DNA of 64,000 bases from Brevundimonas variabilis (lineage in GTDB: Bacteria; Pseudomonadota; Alphaproteobacteria; Caulobacterales; Caulobacteraceae). Under the pieces are notes generated by a model that did no database searches, was not told the DNA's origin, and saw only the letters and a program-made list of their open reading frames with translations. The position numbers were made by a program, and so were the translations under genes. Location: the NCBI RefSeq assembly GCF_014199945.1, contig NZ_JACHOR010000004.1, forward strand, positions 186,001 to 250,000, written 5' to 3'. Of this stretch, positions 15,671 through 23,374 are shown one piece after another (within the stretch, counting starts at the first letter, position 1; each line of letters starts with the position of its first letter).

Positions 15671-17275
15671 TCAGAACTCTTCCCATGCGTCGGCCTTGAG
15701 GGCCGTGTTGCCAGCCGAACGCGCCGGCGCCTGCGATGGCCTGGCCTGGGGCCGGGCGAAGGCCTCGATCCGGGCCTGGGCGGCGTGGACCGGGTTGGCC
15801 CGGCGGGCTGTGGTGGCGGTCTCGCCGGTCCGGAAACTGGAGACCAGTCCGTCCAGTTCGCTGGCCTCGGTCTTGAGCGAGAAGGAGGCGGCGGTGGTCT
15901 GCTCGACCATGGCGGCGTTCTGCTGGACCATCTGGTCCATCTGGTTCACCGCGGTGTTGACCTGGCTGAGGCTGGAGGCCTGTTCCTGGGCGGAGGAACT
16001 GATCTCGGACACCAGGCCATCGATGGCGGCGACCTGTTCCACGATCCGGCCGAGGCTGTCGCCGGTTTCGCCGACCAGCGACACGCCGTGACTGACCTGT
16101 TTGCTCGAGGTCGAGATCAGGCCCTTGATCTCCTTGGCCGCCTCCGCCGATCGCTGGGCCAGCGCCCGGACTTCCTGGGCGACAACGGCAAAGCCTCGGC
16201 CCGCATCCCCGGCACGGGCGGCCTCGACCCCGGCATTCAGGGCCAGCAGGTTGGTCTGGAAGGCGATCTCGTCGATGACGCCGATGATCTGGTTGATTTC
16301 GGACGAGGATTTCTCGATCTCGCCCATGGCCGCGATCGCGCGCTGGACAACGTCTCCGGAGGTCTGGGCATCGCTCCGGGCCGCCGCCACTGCCTCGGAT
16401 GCCTGGCGGGAGCCGGTCGCCGTGCGGTTCACGGTGACGGTGATCTCCTCGAGGGCTGCGGCTGTTTCCTCAAGGGACGCAGCCTGCTGCTCGGAGCGTT
16501 TCGACAGGTCATCGGAGGCCGAGGCAATCTCGAGGGAGCCGTTGAGGACGGCGTTCGCCGACCCGGAAATGGACTGGATCGTCCGGGCGAGGGTCTCGAC
16601 CGTGGTGTTGAAGTCGTCCTTCACGCCCTGGAAGCGGGGATCGACGTCGATCTCCAGCCGGGCTGTCAGGTCGCCCGAGGCCATACGCTTGAGGCCGTCA
16701 GCCAGGGCGCTGAACAGGACGTTCTGCTCGTCTTCGGCCTTCTGGCGCGCGGCCTCGGCCTGCTGGCGCTGTTCCTCGAGGGCATCGAGGTAGACCGAGA
16801 CGGCCAGGTCCATGTCCAGCAGGGTCGCCTTGACCAGGGCCCCCACTTCCTCGGCTGTGGACTGGGCGGTCACACCCCGGGTGTTGAGCGCATGTTTCGG
16901 CCAGCGGCTCTCGACGATCTTGCCGACCATGGTGTCGAGCACGATGGCATAGCCGCCGATGTACCAGCGCGGCTCCAGACCGATGCGGGCGTGGACATGG
17001 CCGACCTTGTTGACGCCGGTGGCGTAGTGTTCATCGAACTGGCCGCTGGAAATGACGTCCCAGTGCGCCATCTGCTTCTTGTGGGCCCCGTCAATATGGA
17101 CGTCGTCCTTGAAGAAGGCGCGGGTCTCGGGCGTCGCCCGGACCTGGTCGTAGAACCCGTCCAGCGCGGCGGGCATTTCCTTCAGGATCAGGGGTTTGAT
17201 GGACCGGATGCGCGCTATGGCGGCATCATCGAGCCTCATGAATTTGATACGGCTGTCGATCGCTTCGTTGGACAT
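15671..17275 (-). CDS. Globin-coupled methyl-accepting chemotaxis protein
   Basis: A soluble 534-residue receptor. Residues 1-160 form a protoglobin sensor ([34 protein letters not shown], with the likely haem-ligating His95). A short coiled coil and HAMP-like region ([13 protein letters not shown]) follow, then the methyl-accepting signalling domain with hairpin tip [21 protein letters not shown]. It ends in DAWEEF, resembling the C-terminal pentapeptide that binds CheR/CheB. Globin-coupled receptors sense oxygen. It has no membrane segments. With cheW downstream it is a two-gene module inserted antisense in the GTA cluster between direct repeats. A stretch of about 435 bp upstream (17276-17710) holds its promoter and the right-hand repeat block. 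Confidence 0.95.
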   Translation of the reverse strand: MSNEAIDSRIKFMRLDDAAIARIRSIKPLILKEMPAALDGFYDQVRATPETRAFFKDDVHIDGAHKKQMAHWDVISSGQFDEHYATGVNKVGHVHARIGLEPRWYIGGYAIVLDTMVGKIVESRWPKHALNTRGVTAQSTAEEVGALVKATLLDMDLAVSVYLDALEEQRQQAEAARQKAEDEQNVLFSALADGLKRMASGDLTARLEIDVDPRFQGVKDDFNTTVETLARTIQSISGSANAVLNGSLEIASASDDLSKRSEQQAASLEETAAALEEITVTVNRTATGSRQASEAVAAARSDAQTSGDVVQRAIAAMGEIEKSSSEINQIIGVIDEIAFQTNLLALNAGVEAARAGDAGRGFAVVAQEVRALAQRSAEAAKEIKGLISTSSKQVSHGVSLVGETGDSLGRIVEQVAAIDGLVSEISSSAQEQASSLSQVNTAVNQMDQMVQQNAAMVEQTTAASFSLKTEASELDGLVSSFRTGETATTARRANPVHAAQARIEAFARPQARPSQAPARSAGNTALKADAWEEF

Positions 17276-17399
17276 AAATGCAGTTCCCGCAGTGTCGGGC
17301 GGCCCTCGGTCGTCCTGGGAAAAACCCTACGGCTCGTGCGGATAATACAGCCTTACCAGAACGTTACGTAATCTTCCCTAGGACACGGGGGTGACGTTC

Positions 17400-17660
17400 G
17401 CGCTGGCGGACGCAGCCCCTCCACCGCTTCGCGGTCCCCCTCCCCACGCTGTGGGGAGGAGATGCCTTGTCCTCCCCATTCGCAGAATGGGGAGGGGGAC
17501 CCCGCGCAGCGGGGTGGAGGGGCCGGGAGATGTAGACACGGGCGGGCGGTGGGGTGGACGCAGCCCCTCCACCGCTTCGCGGTCCCCCTCCCCACGGTGT
17601 GGGGAGGATATGCCCCACCACCGCTTCGCGGTCCTCCTCTCCAGGCTGTGGAGAGGAAAG
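17400..17660. repeat. Palindromic repeat family A, compound block (right flank of cheW-mcp)
   Basis: Direct copy of the block at 14912-15190: forward unit, inverted unit with ctccccattcgcagaatggg, the linker gacacgggcgggcggtggg, then two more forward units (the last with ctccaggctgtggagagg arms). It separates the chemoreceptor promoter from the capsid gene. Confidence 0.88.
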
Positions 17661-17710
17661 CGACCGTAACCCAGTCCTCTCCCGCGGGGAGGGGCAAACC
17701 GGAGACCATG

Positions 17711-18973
17711 ATGAAAGAGACAAAGACCGTATCGGGCACGCCCGAGACGCGCGCTGCCCTGCACGAGATGATGGCGGCGTTCGAGGCGTTCAAAGGGGCC
17801 AATGACGCCCGGCTGGACGAGATCGAGAAGAAGGCGTCCGCCGATGTCCTGCTGGAGCAGAAGGTGGCGCGGATCGACCAGGCGGTGTCGGCGGCGCAGG
17901 CGCGGCTGGACCGGGTGGTGAGCGAGGCGTTGAGGCCGGAACTTGGGAGCGTGTCCGGGTCGGGCAGCCCCTCCGTCTCGACCGCGGGTCGCGCCACCTC
18001 CCCGTTTCACGGGGAGGAGAAGGCGGCGTTCGAGGGATACGTCCGGACCGGGGCGTCGTTCGGGCTGGAGATGAAGGCGGGGCTGTCGTCGGCCCCGACC
18101 TCGGGCGGATACATCGTGCCGGCCGAGACCGAGCGGGCGATCGAGCGGCGGCTGATGGCGGGGTCGCCGATGCGCGAGATCGCCACGGTCCGGACGGTGG
18201 CCTCGGGCGTCTTCCGCAAGCCGGTCTCGACCGCCGGGATCGCCTCGGGCTGGGTCGCCGAGACCGCGGCGCGGCCCGAGACCGATCCGGCGACACTGGC
18301 CCTGCTGGAGTTCCCGGCGGCCGATCTCTACGCCAGCCCGGCCGCGACCCAGTCCCTGCTGGATGATGCCCTGATCAATCTGGACGACTGGCTGGCGGCC
18401 GAGGTCGAGGATGCGTTCGCGGCGCAGGAGACCCAGGCCTTTGTCACCGGCGACGGGGTCAACAAGCCCAAGGGGTTCCTGTCCTATCCGGTTGTGGCGG
18501 ATGCCGGCCACGCGTGGGGCCAGATCGGATCGGTCGCGTCGGGGGCGGCAGGCGCGTTTGGCGGGCCCAATCCGACCGACCGGCTGATCGACCTGGTCTA
18601 TGCGCCCGGGGCCCGTTACCGGCCAAACGGGCGGTTCGTGATGAACCGGCGGACGGTCTCGGCCATCCGGAAATTCAAGGACGCGGACGGCAACTACATC
18701 TGGGCCCCGGCGACGCGGCCGGGCGAGACGGCGTCTCTGCTGGGCTATGCCGTGACCGAGATCGAGACGATGCCGGACCTGGCGGCCAACAGCCTGTCGA
18801 TCGCGTTCGGCGACTTTGGGCGGGGATATCTGATCGTGGACCGGGCGGGGGTGCGAGTGTTGCGGGATCCGTATTCCGCCAAGCCCTATGTGCTGTTCTA
18901 CACCACCAAGCGCGTCGGCGGCGGGGTGCAGAATTTCGACGCGATCAAGGTGATGCGGTTCAGCGCGGGCTGA
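17711..18973 (+). CDS. GTA major capsid protein, HK97 fold (gp5-like)
   Basis: From ATG 17711 (ggag six bases before; ATG 17708 is possible) the protein has 420 residues. Residues 1-75 are the helical scaffold or delta domain (MMAAFEAFKGANDARLDEIEKK), removed by the gp4 protease in the family. The HK97 core follows: MKAGLSSAPTSGGYIVPAE, FVTGDGVNKPKGFL, RFVMNRRTVSAIRKFKDADG and FDAIKVMRF at the end. Residues about 86-104, in the linker near the expected cleavage point, are encoded by a palindromic repeat unit in frame. It restarts the GTA cluster after the island and has no visible strong promoter of its own. Confidence 0.96.
   Translation: MKETKTVSGTPETRAALHEMMAAFEAFKGANDARLDEIEKKASADVLLEQKVARIDQAVSAAQARLDRVVSEALRPELGSVSGSGSPSVSTAGRATSPFHGEEKAAFEGYVRTGASFGLEMKAGLSSAPTSGGYIVPAETERAIERRLMAGSPMREIATVRTVASGVFRKPVSTAGIASGWVAETAARPETDPATLALLEFPAADLYASPAATQSLLDDALINLDDWLAAEVEDAFAAQETQAFVTGDGVNKPKGFLSYPVVADAGHAWGQIGSVASGAAGAFGGPNPTDRLIDLVYAPGARYRPNGRFVMNRRTVSAIRKFKDADGNYIWAPATRPGETASLLGYAVTEIETMPDLAANSLSIAFGDFGRGYLIVDRAGVRVLRDPYSAKPYVLFYTTKRVGGGVQNFDAIKVMRFSAG
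17965..18022. repeat. Palindromic repeat inside the capsid gene
   Basis: cagcccctccgtctcgaccg followed by gcgccacctccccgtttcac and ggggaggag. The cctcccc/ggggagg arms with a gtttca loop are a G+C-rich hairpin of the same kind as family A. It is translated in frame and lies in the linker between the scaffold domain and mature capsid. Confidence 0.65.
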
Positions 18974-18979
18974 GGTGAT

Positions 18980-19137
18980 GTGCCTTCTCCCCTTGCGGGA
19001 GAAGGTGGCACGCGCAGCGTGACGGATGAGGGGTTGCAGCCGCGCTGATACGAGCCGGCGGCGGGACCCCTCACCCTTTCGCGCAAGTCCGCTCGCGAGG
19101 CTCGCGGGCGCTCAAGCCCTCTCCCGCAGGGGGAGAG
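18980..19137. repeat. Palindromic intergenic repeat, family B (second copy)
   Basis: Same outer arms as at 4530-4692: ccttctccccttgcgggaga on the left and ccctctcccgcagggggaga on the right, with cgcagcgtgacggatgaggg and cccctcaccctttcgcgc inside. It fills the gap between capsid and gp6 genes. The distance to gp6 leaves its ribosome site free. Confidence 0.85.
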
Positions 19138-19162
19138 GGTCTTTCGACATCGGAGAATTCCC

Positions 19163-19429
19163 ATGACCGCACCCGTCAGTCTGGCGGAGGCGAAGCTGTT
19201 CCTGCGCGTCGGGCATGATGCGGAGGACCGGCTGATCGCCACATTGATCGAGGCCGCGCGGGCGCGGGTCGAGGATGACGTCGGGGTGCGCCTGACGTCG
19301 ACGTCGCCGGCGCCGTTGAAGCTGGCGATCCTGATGCTGGTGCTGCGCGCCTATGAGCGGGGGGACCCGGAGATGGTGTCGGGGCCAGTCGAGGCCTGGC
19401 TGGCCCCGTACCGAGAGGTGCGGCTGTGA
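19163..19429 (+). CDS. GTA head-tail connector, shortened (gp6-like)
   Basis: 88 residues with ribosome site cggagaattccc. The N-terminal block SLAEAKLFLRVGHDAEDRLIA and the C-terminal helices PLKLAILMLVLRAYERGDPE are typical of the phage gp6-type adaptor, which joins portal to tail. In RcGTA and related phages the protein is about 190-200 residues and has a beta-rich centre between these helices. Here VGVRLTSTSPAPLK joins the two ends directly, which suggests an internal deletion. The stop overlaps the GTG of the next gene. Confidence 0.85.
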   Translation: MTAPVSLAEAKLFLRVGHDAEDRLIATLIEAARARVEDDVGVRLTSTSPAPLKLAILMLVLRAYERGDPEMVSGPVEAWLAPYREVRL

Positions 19430-19842
19430 GCGGCGATCACGGGGCGGCGCTGCACGCGGCGCTGGTCCGGCATCTGCGGGCCGATGCGGGGGTCAAGGCC
19501 TGTCTGGGCGAACCGGTACGGGTCTGGGACCAGGGGCCGAGGCAGGCGTCCTATCCGCACCTGCTGATCGAACGCAGCGAGAGCCGGCCGGTGCCCGCGG
19601 ACGGATGCGGGATCGAGCATCGGCTGAGCCTGCGCGTGCTGTCGACCGTGGGCGGGGTTCCGGAGGTCCGGGCGGTCGTGGCGGCCGTGCGGCAGGCGCT
19701 GGAGGAAGTCCGGCTGAGTGAGGCCGGGGTTCGCACCGTGTCGCTGGGCGTGACGTTCGCCGATGTGTTTCCCGGACCCGGACTGAAGCCGGCGGTCGGG
19801 ATCATCCAGGTGCGGGCGGTGACCGAAGACATCGGTGCGTGA
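19426..19842 (+). CDS. GTA tail terminator, DUF3168 family (gp8-like)
   Basis: 138 residues, GTG start overlapping the gp6 stop (GTGA). Family blocks are LRADAGVKACLGEPVRVWDQ, YPHLLIERSESRPV and HRLSLRVLSTVGGVPEVRAVV. DUF3168 proteins cap the tail tube at its head-proximal end. In RcGTA a gp7 stopper gene lies between gp6 and gp8; none is present here because the two genes overlap. Confidence 0.9.
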   Translation: MSGDHGAALHAALVRHLRADAGVKACLGEPVRVWDQGPRQASYPHLLIERSESRPVPADGCGIEHRLSLRVLSTVGGVPEVRAVVAAVRQALEEVRLSEAGVRTVSLGVTFADVFPGPGLKPAVGIIQVRAVTEDIGA

Positions 19843-19870
19843 GGCAAACCCTTTTCATGGAGAGACGCGA

Positions 19871-20281
19871 ATGGCGGCACAACGCGGCAAGGACCTGTTG
19901 CTGAAGATCGAGCGCGCGCCGGGCGTGTTCACGACCGTCGCGGGGCTGAGGGCACGGACCCTCGCCCTGAATGCCCGCAGCGTGGATGCCACGGACGGCG
20001 ACAGCGCCGGGCGGTGGCGCGAGTTGCTGGACGGGGCCGGGGTGAAGTCGGCGGCGGTGGTCGGGCAGGGGATCTTTCGCGACGCGGCCTCCGATGCCCT
20101 GATCCGCGAGGCCTTCTTCGATCAGACGGCGCGGCGCTGGCGCCTGATCGTGCCGGACTTTGGCGTGCTGGAGGGGCCGTTCCTGGTGGCGGCGCTGGAA
20201 TATGCCGGGACCCATGAGGGCGAGGCGACCTTTGCCATGAGCCTGGCCAGTGCCGGCGAGATCACCTTCGAGGTCCTGTGA
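19871..20281 (+). CDS. GTA major tail protein, TP901-1 family (gp9-like)
   Basis: ATG 19871 is chosen because ggagagacgcga precedes it and it gives the family N-terminus MAAQRGKDLLLKIERA. The 136-residue protein forms the stacked rings of the tail tube. Other family blocks are TTVAGLRARTLALNARSVDATDGDS, GWRELL-like GRWRELLDGAGVKSA and ASAGEITFEVL at the end. Length is usual. It is tightly coupled to gp10 by overlapping stop and start. Confidence 0.93.
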   Translation: MAAQRGKDLLLKIERAPGVFTTVAGLRARTLALNARSVDATDGDSAGRWRELLDGAGVKSAAVVGQGIFRDAASDALIREAFFDQTARRWRLIVPDFGVLEGPFLVAALEYAGTHEGEATFAMSLASAGEITFEVL

Positions 20282-20568
20282 TGATCCCGGTGAACGGGGT
20301 GCGGGGCGAGGTCGCCGTGGTGCTGGCGGGGGCAGATCGCCGGCTGTGTCTGACGCTGGGGGCGCTGGCAGAGATCGAGACGGCGCTGGGCCTGCAGGGG
20401 CTGGAGGGCCTGGGCGGGCGGATGCGGGTGCTGTCGGCAAGCGATCTGGGGCGGGTGCTGGCGGCGTTGCTGCGGGGAGGCGGCGAGGATGCAGACCTCG
20501 CTCTGCGGGCCGGACCGGCGGAAGCGGCGCGCGCGATCGTCTCGGCCTTCGAGGCGGCGGCGCGATGA
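20281..20568 (+). CDS. GTA tail assembly protein (gp10-like)
   Basis: 95 residues from ATG 20281 (GTG 20278 is one codon earlier and overlaps the gp9 stop). The blocks GEVAVVLAGADRRLCLTLGALAEIETALG and DLGRVLAALLRGGG match the GTA gp10 family (GTA TAC), thought to be the tail assembly chaperone. The stop overlaps the next start (ATGA), the usual coupling here. Confidence 0.9.
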   Translation: MIPVNGVRGEVAVVLAGADRRLCLTLGALAEIETALGLQGLEGLGGRMRVLSASDLGRVLAALLRGGGEDADLALRAGPAEAARAIVSAFEAAAR

Positions 20569-20768
20569 TGGACTGGGCCGGGATGCTGCAGGCCGGGGTG
20601 CGGACGGGGGTCGCCCCGGAGGCGGTCTGGCGACTGTCGCTGAAGGAATGGCGGATGCTGACGGCCGAGGTCGGGGGGGCGGGTCCACCGGGCCGGGCCG
20701 TCCTTGAACAGATGGCGCGGCAGTGGCCGGACACGGACGCGGCGCGGGCGACGGGAGGGATCGAATGA
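20565..20768 (+). CDS. GTA small tail assembly chaperone (g10.1-like, DUF2376)
   Basis: 67 residues, ATG 20565 overlapping the gp10 stop. The block GVAPEAVWRLSLKEWRMLTAE is characteristic of the rcc01693/DUF2376 family, which occurs only between GTA gp10 and the tape measure gene. Many annotation programs miss it. It probably works with gp10 on the tape measure protein. Confidence 0.88.
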   Translation: MMDWAGMLQAGVRTGVAPEAVWRLSLKEWRMLTAEVGGAGPPGRAVLEQMARQWPDTDAARATGGIE

Positions 20769-21301
20769 CGGACCGGCTCGGAGATCAGGGTCTGGACAGT
20801 GTTCCGTTCAGGGCGGCCGAGGCTGCGGCGGCGCTGGAAGACCTGCGGGAGCCGGCAGAGCGGGCGGCGGGCGCGATCGAGGATGCGTTCGGACGGGCGG
20901 GCGAAAGCCTGACGCGGTCGCTGAGCCGCGCGGCGGCAGACGGGGAGGTGTCCCTGGCCGAGCTGGCGCGGGCCGTGGTGGCTGCTGTCAGCGCGGCTGC
21001 GGGCGGGACGCGGGGTTCGGGTGGACTGGCCGAGGCCGTCGTCCAGGCGGTCGGCGGGGCCTTTCGTGGCAGCCGTGCGGATGGCGGGCCGGTGCTGGCA
21101 GGCGGGGCCTATCTGGTCGGGGAGCGGGGGCCGGAGGTGTTCCGGCCCTCGGGGACAGGGACGATTGAGCCTGCTGGCGCGGGGGCGGGCGTGGTCGTCA
21201 ATGTCCGGGTCGACGGCGGCGCGCCGGGACTGATCCGGTCCGAGGCCCAGATCGCCCAGATGCTGGCGCGCGCCGTGGCCCTGGGCGCGCGCCGGATGTG
21301 A
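20765..21301 (+). CDS. GTA tape measure protein (gp11-like)
   Basis: 178 residues, ATG 20765 overlapping the stop of g10.1. The first half is helical and Ala/Glu-rich (AAEAAAALEDLREPAERAAGAIEDAFG). The second half has the typical GTA motif GGPVLAGGAYLVGERGPEVFRP and VVNVRVDG. The family sets tail length; GTA versions are short because the tail is short (RcGTA about 220 residues), and this one is a little shorter. The next gene on this strand, gp12, is displaced by an inserted antisense gene. Confidence 0.9.
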   Translation: MTDRLGDQGLDSVPFRAAEAAAALEDLREPAERAAGAIEDAFGRAGESLTRSLSRAAADGEVSLAELARAVVAAVSAAAGGTRGSGGLAEAVVQAVGGAFRGSRADGGPVLAGGAYLVGERGPEVFRPSGTGTIEPAGAGAGVVVNVRVDGGAPGLIRSEAQIAQMLARAVALGARRM

Positions 21302-21307
21302 CGGGCG

Positions 21308-22021
21308 TCAGTTGAAGACGCTGGAGTCGATCGGATGTTTCGGGTTGGGGCCGAAGCGGTTCTCTCCGGGCTGGCTTTCCGTCACGCCGATCCACAGAAG
21401 GAAACCGAGGGAGATGAGGGTGACGAGCCCGATCACGCCAAAAATCGGACCCACCAGGGCGAAGATGGCGGCCGGATCCTCGCGCTCGAGGGCATCGTAG
21501 TTCGTGAAGATGGACAGGCCCATCATGCTGACGGCGACGATCATGCCCACGATGCTGACGGCATAGGGGATGGCCGCCAGCCAGCCCGATCGTCCCATGT
21601 CGTGCAGTCGCGTCACGGTGATGGCGAGGTTGGGCCAGATCAGGCCGATCGAGATCAGGACCCCGAGGATCGGAATGAAATTCGCCACGGCACCGACGCC
21701 GAGCAGGATCAGCCAGGAGATCCAGAAATGCTGCCGACGCAGCCGGCCGTTGAAGGCAAACAGGGCTGTCCGGAAATCGTAGGCGGGCTCTGCGCCGGAG
21801 CGATTGCCGAAGACCTCGGCCCGGGACGGTGACGGCGTGTCCACGAGGGTGACGATCTGGGTGGCGCTGTCGCCGTCCGCCACGAAGTCGACCTTCTGGC
21901 CCGACCGGACCGTTGCCCCGGCCTGCAGCGAGGCGCTGACGAAGCCGTAGCGATTGCCGTCGTCACCGCTGATCCGACCGGTCGAGGCGACCGGATCAAA
22001 GTCCAGAATAATTCCACGCAT
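21308..22021 (-). CDS. DUF805 membrane protein with N-terminal cold-shock-like domain
   Basis: 237 residues from ATG 22021 (aggggac before it). Residues 1-62 resemble a cold-shock/S1 beta-barrel (MRGIILDFDPVASTGRISGDDGNRYGF). Residues 85-225 are a DUF805 domain with about four membrane helices and the typical motifs FNGRLRRQHFWISWL and ITVTRLHDMGRSGW. The role of DUF805 proteins is unknown. It is inserted between gp11 and gp12, 6 bp after the gp11 stop, on the opposite strand, so it interrupts the tail operon. It is not a known GTA gene. Confidence 0.9.
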   Translation of the reverse strand: MRGIILDFDPVASTGRISGDDGNRYGFVSASLQAGATVRSGQKVDFVADGDSATQIVTLVDTPSPSRAEVFGNRSGAEPAYDFRTALFAFNGRLRRQHFWISWLILLGVGAVANFIPILGVLISIGLIWPNLAITVTRLHDMGRSGWLAAIPYAVSIVGMIVAVSMMGLSIFTNYDALEREDPAAIFALVGPIFGVIGLVTLISLGFLLWIGVTESQPGENRFGPNPKHPIDSSVFN

Positions 22022-22093
22022 CGACTGTCCCCTGTGCCGCAGGCGCAGCATGGCCGAACAGCGATGCGGGGACAAGCCGAAGGAGACCGGCCC

Positions 22094-22711
22094 ATGGCCT
22101 TTCACGAGGTGAGACTGCCCACGCGGCTGGCGTTCGGATCGACGGGCGGCGTCGAGCGGCGGACCGAGGTGACGACGCTGGCGTCCGGACATGAGCGGCG
22201 GTCGACGCCCTGGGCCCACGGGCGTCGGCGGTATCTGGTCGGGGCCAACCTGCGATCGCTGGCCGACATGGCGGCGCTCACCGCCTTCTTCGAGGCGCGT
22301 CGGGGGCGGCTGTACGGGTTCCGGTTCCGGGACTTTGCCGACTTCCAGTCGTGCGGTCCGGGCGGCACGCCGGAGGCCACGGACCAGGCGATCGGGACCG
22401 GGGACGGGGTGCAGCGGACCTTTGCCCTGACCAAGGCCTATGGCGATCTGCTGCGGCCGATCACCAAGCCGGTCGAGGGATCGGTCCGGGTCGCGGTCGG
22501 GGACGCGGTCCTGGCGGCCCCGGACCTTGCCGTCGACGTGACGACGGGAGTGGTGACGCTGGCCGTCGCGCCACGGGCCGGAGCGCCGGTCAGCTCAGGG
22601 TTCGTGTTCGATGTGCCGGTGCGGTTCGACAGCGACCGGATCGAGGTGACGCTGGAGACCTTTGGCGCGGGACGGATGGCGGCGGTGCCGCTGATCGAGC
22701 TCAGGGTCTGA
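22094..22711 (+). CDS. GTA distal tail protein, DUF2460 (gp12-like)
   Basis: 205 residues with a strong ribosome site (aaggagaccggccc). The N-terminus FHEVRLPTRLAFGSTGGVERRTE and the block GRLYGFRFRDFADF are hallmarks of DUF2460; in RcGTA it is the distal tail protein between tube and hub. Full length. Its upstream region is shared with the divergent DUF805 gene, so it must now be driven from there or by read-through. Confidence 0.93.
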   Translation: MAFHEVRLPTRLAFGSTGGVERRTEVTTLASGHERRSTPWAHGRRRYLVGANLRSLADMAALTAFFEARRGRLYGFRFRDFADFQSCGPGGTPEATDQAIGTGDGVQRTFALTKAYGDLLRPITKPVEGSVRVAVGDAVLAAPDLAVDVTTGVVTLAVAPRAGAPVSSGFVFDVPVRFDSDRIEVTLETFGAGRMAAVPLIELRV

Positions 22712-22720
22712 GGGCGGGAT

Positions 22721-23374
22721 ATGAGACATGTTCCGGATGAACTGGCCGCCCGTATCGAGAGCGGGGCGGCGAGCCTGTGCCATGTCTGGCGAGTGCGCCG
22801 GGTGGACGGGACGGTGACGGGCTTCACGGACCACGACCGGGACCTGACGGTGGACGGTGTCGTCTGCCGGGCGGCGAGCGGGTGGAGTGCGGGTGCCGCC
22901 GACGGGAGCGTCGGGCTGGCGGCCGGGTCGTTTTCGGCAGTCGGGGCGCTGGACGATGCGGCCCTGACCGAGGCGGATATCGCGGGCGGTCTTTACGACG
23001 GGGCCTCGGTCGAGGTGTTCCGGGTGGACTGGCAGAGGCCGGACCTGAGGGTACGACTGTGGGTGGGGACCCTGGCGCGGATCCGGCACGAGACCGGGCG
23101 GTTCCTGGCCGATGTGGAAGGGCCGCTGGCGGCGCTGGAACGGGTCGTGGGGCGGACCTATGGCCGGGGCTGCAATGCGGTTCTGGGGGATCGGCGGTGC
23201 GGGGTCGATGCGGCGGCTGCGGCGGAGGCGGGCGGCTGTGACAAGCGATGGGCGACCTGCGTCGGGGTGTTCGGCAACGGGATCAATTTCCGGGGCTTTC
23301 CGGGGATTCCGGGGGACGACTTCCTGACGGCCTCGCCGGTCGTCGGTGGACGGCATGACGGGGGGAGGCGGTGA
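22721..23374 (+). CDS. GTA baseplate hub protein, DUF2163 (gp13-like), internally shortened
   Basis: 217 residues. The N-terminal DUF2163 part is normal (HVWRVRRVDGTVTGFTDHDRD, GTLARIRHETGRF). Four cysteines, Cys151, Cys160, Cys173 and Cys180, match the hub cysteines thought to bind an iron-sulphur cluster in RcGTA. The C-terminal block GINFRGFPGIPGDDFL is conserved. The RcGTA protein is about 290 residues; between Cys160 and Cys173 only 12 residues remain here, where the family has a beta-rich stretch of roughly 75. This looks like an in-frame deletion. The stop overlaps the gp14 start. Confidence 0.9.
   Translation: MRHVPDELAARIESGAASLCHVWRVRRVDGTVTGFTDHDRDLTVDGVVCRAASGWSAGAADGSVGLAAGSFSAVGALDDAALTEADIAGGLYDGASVEVFRVDWQRPDLRVRLWVGTLARIRHETGRFLADVEGPLAALERVVGRTYGRGCNAVLGDRRCGVDAAAAAEAGGCDKRWATCVGVFGNGINFRGFPGIPGDDFLTASPVVGGRHDGGRR

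Noticed and set aside
15785..17371. 528-codon open frame on the plus strand
   Set aside because: Shadow of the chemoreceptor gene on the other strand.
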